Shown: positions 18,265-27,419, numbered from the stretch's first letter. The stretch is 64,000 nt of DNA from Donghicola mangrovi (GCF_013377535.1 NZ_JABCJE010000008.1:62001-126000); one strand, 5' to 3'. Notes: generated by a model not told the origin, from the sequence alone. Numbers and translations are program-made.

Positions 18265-19193
18265 CACAGCACCTCGGCTTTGATCAGGGCCTGACGGACG
18301 CCGTCGCGTACTGCGTCGGACTGGGGCAGCAGGGGCAGACGGGGGGCCGCGTTCTTGATCACTCCCATCATCTGAAGGCCGTCCTTCATGCGGGTGTGCA
18401 TGTCGACCACGGGCGCAGGGCCATAGATCGCGCGGACCACGGGATACAGCCGATCATTCGCCGCGCGCATCGCCGCCAAGTCCATGTTTTCAGACGCATC
18501 CCACAGGTCCTTGAGCAGACCGGGGACAAGGCTGGCCAGACCCGACAGGATACCGTCACCCCCCAAAGCCACTTGCGCAAAGAACCAGTGGAAGTTCGAG
18601 GGCAGGATCGCGGTGTTGTCGTCCGCCGCTTTGATCGCGCGGCGGTTTTCGTCATAGGCCAGCAGGGTAGCAGAGCCCTCTTTCACCGCGATAACCTCGG
18701 GGATTTTCGCGATTTCGGCCAGCACGTTGGTCGCCAGCCCGAAGCCCGACGCAATCGGAAACTGGAAGTGCGACAGGGGCATTTGCAGCTCTTTGGCCAA
18801 CAGTTCGTACATCTTGACCGCGGCCATGGTATTGGCATTGCCGCCGCCAAGGGCTTCGGGCGGGAAGATCACGGCCACATCGGCGCCCGCTTCGCGCACC
18901 GCTTCGGCCTGACGCAGGGCGTCGGGGATGCCGGTGGGGACAACGCCTGCCAAGAGCGGCTGGTCGGGGGAAATCTGTTCGCGGGTGCGCTTGATAACCT
19001 CTGTCTTCTCGGCGTCGGTCAGGGCAGTCGCTTCGCCCGCGTGGCCGTTTACGAAGACGCAATCGGTGGTCTCGGGCTTGGCGCAGTGGTCCAGAACGGC
19101 GCTGTAGCCATCCCAGTCAATCGCGCCAGCCTCGTCAAAGGGCAGAACGGTCGCGACGGTGATGCCACGCAGGTCTTTGGCGGAAATGGTCAT
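18264..19193 (-). CDS. Dihydrodipicolinate synthase-family lyase/aldolase, second of a tandem pair
   Basis: A 309-residue DapA-superfamily protein, homologous to the gene after it. Lysine for the Schiff base is present (VIAVKEGSA, about residue 170). It has the same NGHAGE replacement (about residues 49-54), and the catalytic-tyrosine region reads SHFQFP, without tyrosine. It could be a divergent enzyme or form a mixed oligomer with its neighbour. It overlaps the MaoC-like gene before it by 4 bases, placing it in the CoA-enzyme operon. Confidence 0.85.
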   Translation of the reverse strand: MTISAKDLRGITVATVLPFDEAGAIDWDGYSAVLDHCAKPETTDCVFVNGHAGEATALTDAEKTEVIKRTREQISPDQPLLAGVVPTGIPDALRQAEAVREAGADVAVIFPPEALGGGNANTMAAVKMYELLAKELQMPLSHFQFPIASGFGLATNVLAEIAKIPEVIAVKEGSATLLAYDENRRAIKAADDNTAILPSNFHWFFAQVALGGDGILSGLASLVPGLLKDLWDASENMDLAAMRAANDRLYPVVRAIYGPAPVVDMHTRMKDGLQMMGVIKNAAPRLPLLPQSDAVRDGVRQALIKAEVL

Positions 19194-19624
19194 TGGGTCA
19201 CTCGTTTTCTCGGGAATTTCAGGGTGGCATCGGCCTTGAGGACTTCGACGCCCTCTTCGTTGCGGGCGCTGGCCTGCCAGTCGACGGTGCGGTTTTCTTC
19301 GTCCTTCGAGGAAATCCAGATGTCGAAGGTAATCGTGTCGCCGTAGCGCACCGCGCCGGTAAACCAGAAGCTGTCGCGGATCGACACGCCCACGGTGCCC
19401 ACCAGTTCGGCCGTCAGGACCGAGGTGCAGATGCCCGCGACCAGAATGCCAGGGGCAAGGCGTTCGCCAAAGCGCGTGGTGCTGGCATAGCCTTCGTCCA
19501 CGTGGACGGGGCCGAAATCACCGGTCGCGGCGATATACATGGCGCCGTCCGCCTCGGTCACGGTTTTCGAGACGCTCACGCGGTCGCCCACGGTCAGCTC
19601 GTCAATGTTGCGGATGTCATACAT
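19190..19624 (-). CDS. MaoC-family hydratase with intact active-site motif
   Basis: A 144-residue single hot-dog protein. The hydratase motif ATGDFGPVHVDEGYA (about residues 31-45) keeps the Asp and His used to add water to enoyl-CoA. Conserved APGILVAGI follows. It probably hydrates the unsaturated acyl-CoA made by the dehydrogenase upstream. It lies 3 bases from a second, degenerate MaoC-like gene, suggesting a two-subunit hydratase. Confidence 0.85.
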   Translation of the reverse strand: MYDIRNIDELTVGDRVSVSKTVTEADGAMYIAATGDFGPVHVDEGYASTTRFGERLAPGILVAGICTSVLTAELVGTVGVSIRDSFWFTGAVRYGDTITFDIWISSKDEENRTVDWQASARNEEGVEVLKADATLKFPRKRVTQ

Positions 19625-19627
19625 GGC

Positions 19628-20023
19628 TTACCCCTTCAGCGGGACCATGCGGGCGGCGCCGGTGATGGTCTCTGTCCCTTCGACCGCGATGGTCAGGGTG
19701 CAGTCGATGGCCTGATAGGTGGCCTCGGTCACGGTCGCAGTGGCTGCCAAAGACGAGCCCACGGGGAAGGACGCGCCGAACGCCACAGTGAAATTGCCGA
19801 TCCGCCAGTCCGCACCACACAGGCGCCCGAGGGCGGTGGTCAACAGGCCCGCAGCAGCCAGTTCAAAGACCGACATGTCGGGCAGGTCCACGGATTTGGC
19901 ATAGGCGCGGTCCACGTGGGATTTGGTCATGTTGCCGGTGATGCCGGTAAAGAACCCCTGCTCGGCCACGGTCATGGTCTTGCGAAAGGTGATGCTGTCG
20001 CCGGTGGCGGGAAGCGTGGTCAT
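19628..20023 (-). CDS. MaoC-like protein with altered active site
   Basis: A 131-residue hot-dog protein. The motif region reads GITGNMTKSHVDRAYA (about residues 26-41): the catalytic Asp is replaced by Asn, while His is kept. Alone it should be weak or inactive as a hydratase. Together with the intact MaoC gene directly after it, it resembles known heteromeric MaoC pairs such as ChsH1/ChsH2, where one chain is catalytic. This pairing is an inference. Confidence 0.8.
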   Translation of the reverse strand: MTTLPATGDSITFRKTMTVAEQGFFTGITGNMTKSHVDRAYAKSVDLPDMSVFELAAAGLLTTALGRLCGADWRIGNFTVAFGASFPVGSSLAATATVTEATYQAIDCTLTIAVEGTETITGAARMVPLKG

Positions 20024-20038
20024 GGGAAGTCCTTTCGA

Positions 20039-21202
20039 TTACAGGGTCAGGCCGCGCTTGATCACCGAGCGGGCGATCAGCATGCGGTGCACTTCGGAGG
20101 TGCCGTCGTAGATGCGGGTGACGCGGGCATCGCGGTAGATGCGCTCCAGCGGCAGTTCCTTGGTAAAGCCGTAGCCGCCAAAGACCTGAATGCCCCGATC
20201 GGCTACGCGCCCCAGCATTTCCGAGGCCTGAACCTTGACCATCGAGACCTTGTCGCGCGGGTCCATGCCCTGATCTTCTTCCCATGCGGTGTTCAGCACC
20301 ATCATGCGGGTGGCAAAGATCTCCATCGCGCTGTCGGCGATCATCTGCTGAACCATCTGGAAGTCGCCGATGGGCTGGCCGAACTGTTTGCGGGTGGCCG
20401 CGTGTTCGCGCATCATCTCCAGCACGCGGGACGCCATGCCAACCGCGCGGGCCCCGATGTGGCCCAGACGGATGCCGCCCACGTTCGCCATCATCACCTT
20501 GAAGCCGTTCCCGACCTCTCCCAGCACGTTGCCTTTGGGGATGCGGACGTTATCAAAGTACAGCTCTGCGTGGCCGTACCCACGGTGACCCATCATGGGC
20601 TGGTTGCGTGTGACCTGAAAACCGGGGGTGCCCGTGTCAACGATCAGCAGGGTTATGCCACCCCGCGCACCCTTTTCGGCGTCGGTCACGGCCATGACGA
20701 TCACGAAATCCGCGATATCACCGTCTGAGATAAAGTGTTTGGTCCCGTTCAGAACCCACTCGTCCCCGTCCAGATGCGCGTTGGTTTTGATCGCCGCCGC
20801 GTCCGAACCTGCGCCCGGCTCGGTGATCGCCATCGCGCAGATTTTGTCCCCTTTGACAGTGGGATAGAGGTACTTTTCACGCAGCGCCTCATCCTCGAAC
20901 TGTTCCAGCATCGGGTAGACCTGCCCGAAAATCCGGCGGATCAAGGCGTCAGAGGTCTGCCCCAACTGCTCTTCGACCAGACACATGTCCATCACGCTAA
21001 GGCCAGCGCCGCCGACCTCTTCGGACATGTTCATCGCATAGAATCCCAGCGCCTGCGCTTCGGCGCGGACGGCGGCCAGCTTGTCGGCGGGAATTTTGGC
21101 GTTCTCTTCGGTCTCGATCTCGAGCGGCTGCACCTTTTCGCGGACGAACTTGCCCACCGCTTCGGTGACCATCTTCATCTCGTCGGAAATCGTAAAATCC
21201 AT
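20039..21202 (-). CDS. Acyl-CoA dehydrogenase with Asp at the usual Glu base position
   Basis: A 387-residue FAD-dependent acyl-CoA dehydrogenase: helical N-terminal part, beta domain with AMAITEPGAGSDAAAIKT (about residues 122-139), and C-terminal helices with RKQFGQPIGDFQ and QVFGGYGFTKELP. Near the end it reads IYDGTSEVHR where the common form is IYEGTS, so the usual catalytic Glu is Asp. Some subfamilies take the base from elsewhere, so activity is still likely. It introduces a double bond into the CoA-activated substrate ahead of the MaoC step. Confidence 0.92.
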   Translation of the reverse strand: MDFTISDEMKMVTEAVGKFVREKVQPLEIETEENAKIPADKLAAVRAEAQALGFYAMNMSEEVGGAGLSVMDMCLVEEQLGQTSDALIRRIFGQVYPMLEQFEDEALREKYLYPTVKGDKICAMAITEPGAGSDAAAIKTNAHLDGDEWVLNGTKHFISDGDIADFVIVMAVTDAEKGARGGITLLIVDTGTPGFQVTRNQPMMGHRGYGHAELYFDNVRIPKGNVLGEVGNGFKVMMANVGGIRLGHIGARAVGMASRVLEMMREHAATRKQFGQPIGDFQMVQQMIADSAMEIFATRMMVLNTAWEEDQGMDPRDKVSMVKVQASEMLGRVADRGIQVFGGYGFTKELPLERIYRDARVTRIYDGTSEVHRMLIARSVIKRGLTL

Positions 21203-21230
21203 AACTTACTCCAAGTCTCGGGGCGCAGGC

Positions 21231-22433
21231 TTAGTTGCGCATCTTGTTGGTTTGCACGACGACGCCCGCGTCGATCAGGCGGTCGATCTCGGCGGCGTCA
21301 AAGCCGGCCTCGGCCAGAACCTCGCGGCTCTGCTCGCCCAAGGCGGGGGGCATCGTGCGGATGGGGGGCACCTCGCCGTCGTAGCGAACGGGGTGGGACA
21401 GCATTTTAAAGGTCGAGCCCTGAGAGCCCGTGGTATCCGTGAACGCCTGCAAATGTTCGACCTGAGGGTTGTCGAGCAGCCCGTCATAGTCGCGGACAAC
21501 CTCGTGCCAGACGCCTGCATCAGTTAGTTTAGACACGGCTTCGTCGGTGGTCAGCGCGGCCATGCCAGTCGCCACCAGACACGAGATTTCACCGCGTTTG
21601 CTGAACCCTTCGTCCGCGCTCAGCTCCGCCAGTTGCGGCAAGCTAAGGGCGCCCGACAGTTGCGGCGGCGTGGACATCGAGATCATCACGTGCCCGTCCT
21701 TGGTCGCGTAAATGCCGTAGGGCGCGGGGCTGAACCAGTTGGCCATGCCGTCCTGACCACGAGGGCCGGCTTTTTCGGCGCCGTTCATCCAGGCGGTGAT
21801 GGATTCCCCCTGCAAGTCCATTGCGGCCTGCAACATGTTCACGTCCACGCGGCGAGGCACTCCGGTGCGCTCACGCTCGAATAGCGCCGCGATGATGCCC
21901 GCGACAGTTAGTGCTGCGGCGTGGTGGTCAATCGGGACAGATCCCACCGCAACCGGACCGCTCTCCATGCTGCCGGTATGGGCGGCCAGACCGCACATCG
22001 CCTGCAGCAAAACGTCCTGACCGGGGCGCTTGGCGTAGGGGCCATCGACGCCATATCCGGTGGTGGTCGCGATGATGATGCGCGGGTTCACGGCGCGCAT
22101 CTCGGCCTCGGACAAGCCGAGTTTATCCAGAGTGCCGGGGCGGAAATTCTCCATCACCACGTCTGCTGTTTCGATCAGTTTCTTGACCGCCGCGATGCCC
22201 TCGGGCGACTTCAAATCGACCGCGATCGAGCGTTTGTTCCGCCCTGTGGTGATGTGGTTGACCGATGTGTCATCCACGAAACGGTTGGCCACAGCCCAGT
22301 TGCGCTGGAACGCGCCGGTCAAGGGCTCGATGGTGATCACATCCGCGCCGATATCGCCCAAATGCTGCGCCGCAGCGGGGCCGGACAGGAAGTGGTTAAA
22401 GCTGAGTACCCGGATTCCGTCGAGTGCGCCCAT
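21231..22433 (-). CDS. Class III (CaiB/BaiF) CoA-transferase
   Basis: A 400-residue family III CoA-transferase, normally an interlocked dimer. Landmarks are the N-terminal LDGIRVLSFNHFLSGPAAAQ (residues 3-22), DVVMENFRPGTLDKLG near residue 90, and the active-site strand RVDVNMLQAAMD near residue 195. It would move CoA onto the imported acid. It starts the 22433-to-17057 gene run, behind a 175-base region that holds its promoter. A CoA ligase sits just upstream, so two activation options exist side by side. Confidence 0.92.
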   Translation of the reverse strand: MGALDGIRVLSFNHFLSGPAAAQHLGDIGADVITIEPLTGAFQRNWAVANRFVDDTSVNHITTGRNKRSIAVDLKSPEGIAAVKKLIETADVVMENFRPGTLDKLGLSEAEMRAVNPRIIIATTTGYGVDGPYAKRPGQDVLLQAMCGLAAHTGSMESGPVAVGSVPIDHHAAALTVAGIIAALFERERTGVPRRVDVNMLQAAMDLQGESITAWMNGAEKAGPRGQDGMANWFSPAPYGIYATKDGHVMISMSTPPQLSGALSLPQLAELSADEGFSKRGEISCLVATGMAALTTDEAVSKLTDAGVWHEVVRDYDGLLDNPQVEHLQAFTDTTGSQGSTFKMLSHPVRYDGEVPPIRTMPPALGEQSREVLAEAGFDAAEIDRLIDAGVVVQTNKMRN

Positions 22434-22521
22434 GATGATCCCTTTGTGTTGTCTGAGATCAGGCTAGAGCAATCAAAAGCGGCTGTTAATATAGCCTGCG
22501 ATAATCATTCATGTGCCTGAT

Positions 22522-22536
22522 ATTTGATTTTCAAAT
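22522..22536. promoter_or_regulatory. Palindrome in the promoter region of the CoA-transferase operon
   Basis: ATTTGA-TTT-TCAAAT (22522-22536) is a perfect 6-bp inverted repeat in the AT-rich 175-base gap between the CoA-ligase stop and the CoA-transferase start. It is a possible binding site for the LysR or FCD regulator of the block. No other feature was seen in the gap. Confidence 0.35.
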
Positions 22537-22608
22537 AGTTTGGACCGAGGGAGGTTGTTGTTTTACTTCAATACCTTCGGTGGTTTTCTGGGTGTGTGGC
22601 TTTGCGCG

Positions 22609-24108
22609 TTAGGCGTCGGCCTTTATCTCTGCCCATTCCGCGGCGCAGGCCTTGCGGCGGATCTTGCCGAACCCGTCGCGGGGCAATGCATCCAGCACGG
22701 AAATATCCTTGGGCACCTCTTGAGGGCTCAGTTTTTCCGCGCAGAATTTCCGCAGTGCGGCATGGTTGATTTCTGCGCCTGCTTTGGGCTCCAGACAGGC
22801 CACGATGCGCTGCCCCCATTCGCGGTCAGTAGCGCCAAAAACGACCGCATCGGCGACTTCGGGGAACTGTAGCAACACGGCCTCAATGGTTTCGGGGTGC
22901 ACCTTGACCCCGCCGGTGTTGATCACGTCATCGCGCCGACCGCCGAGGTAGAGGTAGCCCTCTTCATCCAGCCAGCCAACATCGCCGATGCTCTGGTACC
23001 CGTCCGCGTCCCGCTCGGGCTCCGGCGCGTTCGGGCCCGCATAGTGGCTGCGCCCGCCAAGGTCATCGGGACGCATGAAAATCTCTCCGGCCTCGCCTGC
23101 GGGCAGCAGGGTGCCATCGGGGCTATAGATGCGGATGTCCGTCTCGAACCCGCGCCCGACCGACCCGCGATGGGTCAGCCACTCGGCGCCCGTGATCGTG
23201 GTCTGGCCGGTGTTTTCGCCAGAGCCGTACATCTCGGTCACGCGCTCGGGGCCGAGGACATTGATCCACGCCTCTTTCAGCCACGCGGCGCAGGGCGCGC
23301 CGGTGTGGTACATGGCGTGAAGGCTGCTTAAAGACGCGCCGCTTTCGGCCAGCCGATCGTACATCCGCACCATCATGGTGGGAACGACCATCGCAAAGCC
23401 AACCTGATATTCGTCAATGACTTGCAAGGCTCGGACGGCGTCGAACCGCTCCATCAGCACCAGCGTGTTGCCTTCGAAGAGGCCGTTCTGCGCCCAAGTG
23501 AAAGGGGCGTTGTGGGACATCGCCCCGCAGACCAGTTGCACCTGATCGCACCGGAACCCCAAGCGCGGAGCCACGCGGCCCCAGCTGGCACCCGGCACGC
23601 GGGTAAAAGGGCGTTCGTCGCACATCATCTTGGGCAGGCCGGTCGAGCCACCGGACAAAACGATCTTGCCGGGGGTCGAGATGTGATCCGCGACCTCGGT
23701 ATCTGGCAGGCTGCTTGCCAAAGCCTCGAAATCGCACTGGGTCATGTCGCCGACGCCCGTGCGTTGGGACACGACCAAAGCCGCGCCGCTGCGCTCTTTC
23801 ATGGCGGCGGCGGTCTCGGGTTTGATGCCGGGGTCCAGCACCATCGTCGTCGCGCCGACGCGCCAGACCGCAATGGCCAGCGCGATGTGGGCGGGCACGT
23901 TGCCTAGGGCAAAGCCCACCACATCCCCCTGCCCCACGCCGCGCGCCATCAGCGCACGGGCAAAGCGGTCGGCCATCGCGTTCAGATCACGCCATGAATA
24001 GGTCTGCGCCTCCCCCACGCCCGGCAGGAACACCAAGGCGGTCTGGTCGCCGCGCTCGGCGGCCAACTGGCGCAGACGGGCGCCAAAGCTGATGGGGGAT
24101 GCGGTCAT
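22609..24108 (-). CDS. AMP-forming acyl-CoA synthetase (class I adenylate-forming)
   Basis: A 499-residue ATP-dependent CoA ligase. Core motifs are KIVLSGGSTGLPKMM (about residue 148, the P-loop-like A3), MYGSGENTGQTT (A5, about residue 295), GYQSIGDVGWLDEEGYLYLG (A7, about residue 375), GRRDDVINTGGVKVHPETIE (A8) and PRDGFGKIRR with the C-terminal catalytic lysine (A10, about residue 485). Typical length. Probably activates a carboxylic acid imported by the adjacent TRAP carrier. Chain length or aromatic specificity cannot be read from the sequence. Confidence 0.93.
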   Translation of the reverse strand: MTASPISFGARLRQLAAERGDQTALVFLPGVGEAQTYSWRDLNAMADRFARALMARGVGQGDVVGFALGNVPAHIALAIAVWRVGATTMVLDPGIKPETAAAMKERSGAALVVSQRTGVGDMTQCDFEALASSLPDTEVADHISTPGKIVLSGGSTGLPKMMCDERPFTRVPGASWGRVAPRLGFRCDQVQLVCGAMSHNAPFTWAQNGLFEGNTLVLMERFDAVRALQVIDEYQVGFAMVVPTMMVRMYDRLAESGASLSSLHAMYHTGAPCAAWLKEAWINVLGPERVTEMYGSGENTGQTTITGAEWLTHRGSVGRGFETDIRIYSPDGTLLPAGEAGEIFMRPDDLGGRSHYAGPNAPEPERDADGYQSIGDVGWLDEEGYLYLGGRRDDVINTGGVKVHPETIEAVLLQFPEVADAVVFGATDREWGQRIVACLEPKAGAEINHAALRKFCAEKLSPQEVPKDISVLDALPRDGFGKIRRKACAAEWAEIKADA

Positions 24109-24126
24109 GGCGTGCCTTTCTGTCGC

Positions 24127-24537
24127 TTAAACTTCTTCGAACAGGATGTCCTGCGCGCCTTCCCACAGAACCTTGGGGCCGATCTCTTTCAGCTTGTCGA
24201 GGTTCGAGGTCAGGGTGATGAAGTGGTTTCCCGCCAGCTGCCCCATCTTGGAGGCAAAGTTCACGCCGCCATAGGCCAGCAGGATCTCGGTTTCCGAAAT
24301 GCCACCGGGATACAGGACGAACTGACCGGGCGCGGGATAGCTGGTGTGGTTCTCGTAATCGACGCCGAAATCGGTCTCGCCAAGGGGGATCCACACGCCC
24401 TCGCCCGACCAACGCACATGGACGACCTGGCTTTTGTAGGGGAGTTGCGCACGGAAGGCGGCGACGGTTTTGGGGGCGGCATCTTCGAACTTGGCGTCGA
24501 ATTCGATGCCCGCGATGGTGACTTTGAGCTTGGTCAT
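24127..24537 (-). CDS. DUF3830 family protein (cyclophilin-like fold)
   Basis: A 136-residue soluble protein without signal peptide. Segments AAPKTVAAFRAQLPY, VHVRWSGEGVWIPLG and SETEILLAYGGVNFASKMG fit the DUF3830 family, a small cyclophilin-like fold of unknown function that is often found beside TRAP carriers and amidohydrolases. It lies 18 bases after the CoA ligase start side and 18 bases from the TRAP genes, so it is inside the operon. It may modify or bind the imported compound; this is a guess from context. Confidence 0.8.
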   Translation of the reverse strand: MTKLKVTIAGIEFDAKFEDAAPKTVAAFRAQLPYKSQVVHVRWSGEGVWIPLGETDFGVDYENHTSYPAPGQFVLYPGGISETEILLAYGGVNFASKMGQLAGNHFITLTSNLDKLKEIGPKVLWEGAQDILFEEV

Positions 24538-24555
24538 GAGTGGTGGTCTTTCTGG

Positions 24556-25842
24556 TTAATCAATCAGGCCGAACATGCGGGGCATGAACAGGGTGAGTTC
24601 GGGAATAAAGGTCACGGCGATCAGCATGACAAACAGGCCTGCCAGCGGCCACGCGAGGCGGCGGGACACCTGCATCACGGACCGTCCTGCGACGGACGAA
24701 GCCACGAACAGGGACACGCCATAGGGTGGGGTCACGGTGCCAATTGCGCAGTTCAGGATGACGAGCAGTGAGAAGTGCAGCGGATCGACGCCCATGGTCA
24801 CAGCGATCGGGGCCAGTACGGGCACCATGATCAGGATCGCCGCAATGGTTTCGAGGAACATGCCCACGAACAGGAACAACAGGTTCGCAATGATCAGGAA
24901 CACGACTTGGCTGGAGGAGACGCTCTTGATCCATTCGCCAAGGATTTGCGGCACGTTCGCGTTGGCGATGAGCCAGGAGAAGACGCTCGCGGTGCCGATG
25001 ATCAGCATGACGGCGGCGGAGAGGGACGCGGTTTTTAGGATCAGGCCGGGCAGCGCCGAGAGCTTCAGATCACGGTAAACGAACGCGCCAACCAAGAGGC
25101 CATAGAAGCCCGAGACAGCCGCCGCTTCGGTGGGGGTGAAGACCCCGCCTAGGATACCGCCGAGGATCAGGAAGGGCATACCGGCGGCGGGCAGCGCGGC
25201 CCATGCGGCTCGACCAAGGCGCGGCAGGGTGAAGGGTTCGCTGTCGCGGTAGGCGTCACCGCCGTTCTTGGCCTTGAAGTAGGAGATGACCATCAGCATC
25301 AGGATGCACATCACGCCCGGCAGGATGCCCGAGATGAAAAGCGCGCCGATGGATACGTTGGAAACGACCGCAAGGATCACCATGGTCAGGCTTGGCGGGA
25401 TGACCTGCGCGATAGAGCCTGCGCAGGCGATCAGGGCCGCGCCGAAGTCGACGTCATAGCCTTTGCGGCGCAGTTGGGGCTGCATGATCGCCGAGATTGC
25501 CGCGGTATCCGCCGAGCCCGAGCCGGAAATCGCCGCCAGACCAGCCGCCGCGACACAGCTGACTTGGTAAAGGCTGCCAACGACCCAGCCGATCAGCGCC
25601 GAGGCGAAATTCACGATCCGGCGCGAGATGCCGCCTGCGTCCATGATCACGCCAGCGAAGACAAAGAACGGGATCGCCATCAGGGTAAATGAGTTCAGTC
25701 CGGCAAAGACGCGCTGGCTGACGATGGCGACGGGTACGTCGGTCGTGGTGACCAGCGCCAGCACCGCCGAGGCCCCAAGAACGAAGACAACAGGAACACC
25801 AAGGGCAAGAAGGAACAGGAAGGCGAGTGCGATAACCAGCAT
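24556..25842 (-). CDS. TRAP transporter large permease (DctM family)
   Basis: A 428-residue inner-membrane protein with about 12 hydrophobic segments. The start ATG at 25842 shares bases with the DctQ stop (TGATG); a longer open frame upstream is not protein-like. Family segments are SGSGSADTAAISAIMQPQL near residue 110, IPPSLTMVILAV near residue 145 and VTPPYGVSLFVASS near residue 385. It is similar to the DctM at 13265, suggesting duplication of the whole carrier. Confidence 0.95.
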   Translation of the reverse strand: MLVIALAFLFLLALGVPVVFVLGASAVLALVTTTDVPVAIVSQRVFAGLNSFTLMAIPFFVFAGVIMDAGGISRRIVNFASALIGWVVGSLYQVSCVAAAGLAAISGSGSADTAAISAIMQPQLRRKGYDVDFGAALIACAGSIAQVIPPSLTMVILAVVSNVSIGALFISGILPGVMCILMLMVISYFKAKNGGDAYRDSEPFTLPRLGRAAWAALPAAGMPFLILGGILGGVFTPTEAAAVSGFYGLLVGAFVYRDLKLSALPGLILKTASLSAAVMLIIGTASVFSWLIANANVPQILGEWIKSVSSSQVVFLIIANLLFLFVGMFLETIAAILIMVPVLAPIAVTMGVDPLHFSLLVILNCAIGTVTPPYGVSLFVASSVAGRSVMQVSRRLAWPLAGLFVMLIAVTFIPELTLFMPRMFGLID

Positions 25843-26360
25843 CAGATGGCCTCCTCGGGGTCTGGGTCGGCTTCGGGCGGGGGGAAGGGATTGTCCCAGC
25901 GCTGGATGACGGACAGCAGAAGCTCTAGCGTCATGTAGGCAGCGCCGATGGGCAGGCAGAAGTACACATACTTCATGGGCAGTTGCAGGGCGGGCGACAG
26001 TTGGAACGCGCCCATCTTGATCAGGGGCTGGGTGCCATAGGCGAGCACCCACAGGAAACTGACGATCACGGCGGCGATCATGATCAGGGCCACACGGGCC
26101 AAGGGCAGCGGCAGTTTGGCCGGCAGCATGTCGATCGCCACGTGCTGGCCGCGGGCCAAGGCCACACCGGACCCCAGAAGCACCAGCCAGATCTGACTGA
26201 AGGTCGCGATCTCGGACGCGGCGGCGATGGAATAATTAAAGACGTATCGCCCGCCGATCTGCACCAGAACCGCAATCATCATCACGGTAAACAAGAGGAT
26301 CACTGCCGCAGAGGCAACAGCACGCAATACCAGACAAAGACGTTCGAGAAGGGCGAACAT
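25842..26360 (-). CDS. TRAP transporter small permease (DctQ family)
   Basis: A 172-residue protein with four membrane helices and the conserved GGRYVFNYSIAAASEIATFS segment (about residues 33-52). The ATG at 26360 is chosen because the hydrophobic protein proper begins there (MFALLERLC); upstream codons add an unlikely tail. Weak ribosome site GGAAAG. Partner of the large permease that overlaps it. Confidence 0.9.
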   Translation of the reverse strand: MFALLERLCLVLRAVASAAVILLFTVMMIAVLVQIGGRYVFNYSIAAASEIATFSQIWLVLLGSGVALARGQHVAIDMLPAKLPLPLARVALIMIAAVIVSFLWVLAYGTQPLIKMGAFQLSPALQLPMKYVYFCLPIGAAYMTLELLLSVIQRWDNPFPPPEADPDPEEAI

Positions 26361-26384
26361 GGGCGAAACTTTCCGGTCGTAAAG

Positions 26385-26416
26385 CCCCGGCTGCACGGGA
26401 AGCAGCACAGCCGGGG
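26385..26416 (-). promoter_or_regulatory. Intercistronic stem-loop after dctP-type gene
   Basis: CCCCGGCTG (26385-26393) pairs with CAGCCGGGG (26408-26416), a perfect 9-bp stem with a 14-base loop, between the binding-protein stop and the DctQ start. It has the same location as the stem-loops after the other binding-protein genes in this window. Confidence 0.55.
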
Positions 26417-26438
26417 AAGTGGATCAAGTAAGGAAGGG

Positions 26439-27419
26439 TTACTTGACCGATTTCAGAAGTTCGAAGATTTTCTTTTGCCCGTCGGTTTCCAGATATTTCT
26501 GCTGGACGGGGGCGGCGGCGGCGCGGAACTCGGCGGTGTCGGGGTGGGTCATTTTCACGCCGGCCTTCTCAAGATCGGCGAAACGCGCGTTGTCGCTGGC
26601 CAGGTAGGTGGCGCGCTCGAACTTGCCGGCCTCAAGGCCCGCTTCGTCGAGGGCAGTTTTCATGTCATCAGGCAGCGCCTCGTAGGCGGCTTTGCCCATG
26701 ATGACGGGCGAGACCAGTTCCAGCCAGCCGACGACGGCCCAATCGGGGGCCACTTCGTAGAATTTCTGCGAGTAGAAGTTGGTGTTCGCGGCTTCGGCGC
26801 CGTCAACAACGCCAGTTTCCAGCGCGCCGTAAAGCTCGGTATAGGCAATTGGGGTCGCATTCGCGCCAAAGGCGTTGAAGGTGTCCACGTGTGCAGGGGT
26901 CTGCATGGTGCGGATCTTCAGGCCCTGCATGTCGGCCATCGATTCAATCGGCTTCTTGGTCATGATGTGACGGGTGCCCGCCGAAAAGATCGACAGCAGG
27001 TGGAAGCCTTGCTTGTCCAGTTCCGCCTGAATGGCGTCGCGGACGGCGGGATCGCTCAGGGCGCGGTCCATCTGTTCGGCGTTTTCGAACATGAAGGGCA
27101 GCGACAGAACCGACAGATCAGGCACAAAGTTCGCAAGGGTCGAGTTTGCGGTTACCGCGATGTCCACGGTGCCCATCTGGGTGCCCTGGATGCTTTCCAT
27201 CTCGTCGCCGAGGGTCGCGTTGTCGAACACGTTGATCGTGGCCGCGCCGTCGGTCTTGGCTTCCAGAACTTCGGCCATTTTGCGCAGGCCGACGCCATAG
27301 GGCTCTTCGGCGTTGGCGTTGTGGCTGGCTTTCAGGGTGATGTCCTGAGCAAAGGCAGGTGCGGCGACAGCGGTGATCGCCATGGCGGCGCAAAGTGCAA
27401 TGTTGGTCAGTTTCATCAT
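26439..27419 (-). CDS. TRAP transporter periplasmic binding protein (DctP family)
   Basis: A 326-residue secreted binding protein with a Sec signal ending in AFA before [15 protein letters not shown]. The start is ATG at 27419 (an ATG-ATG pair) with AAGGAAA upstream; a longer open frame upstream lacks a signal. Family landmarks are [20 protein letters not shown] (about residues 53-72) and [14 protein letters not shown] (about residue 155) with the ligand-binding Arg. It is the first gene of the second TRAP operon and lies directly after a DapA-family gene in the same direction. Confidence 0.93.
   Translation of the reverse strand: MMKLTNIALCAAMAITAVAAPAFAQDITLKASHNANAEEPYGVGLRKMAEVLEAKTDGAATINVFDNATLGDEMESIQGTQMGTVDIAVTANSTLANFVPDLSVLSLPFMFENAEQMDRALSDPAVRDAIQAELDKQGFHLLSIFSAGTRHIMTKKPIESMADMQGLKIRTMQTPAHVDTFNAFGANATPIAYTELYGALETGVVDGAEAANTNFYSQKFYEVAPDWAVVGWLELVSPVIMGKAAYEALPDDMKTALDEAGLEAGKFERATYLASDNARFADLEKAGVKMTHPDTAEFRAAAAPVQQKYLETDGQKKIFELLKSVK

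Noticed and set aside
19193-20728. 511-codon plus-strand frame over MaoC and acyl-CoA dehydrogenase genes
   Set aside because: Spans several real genes on the other strand; no motif.
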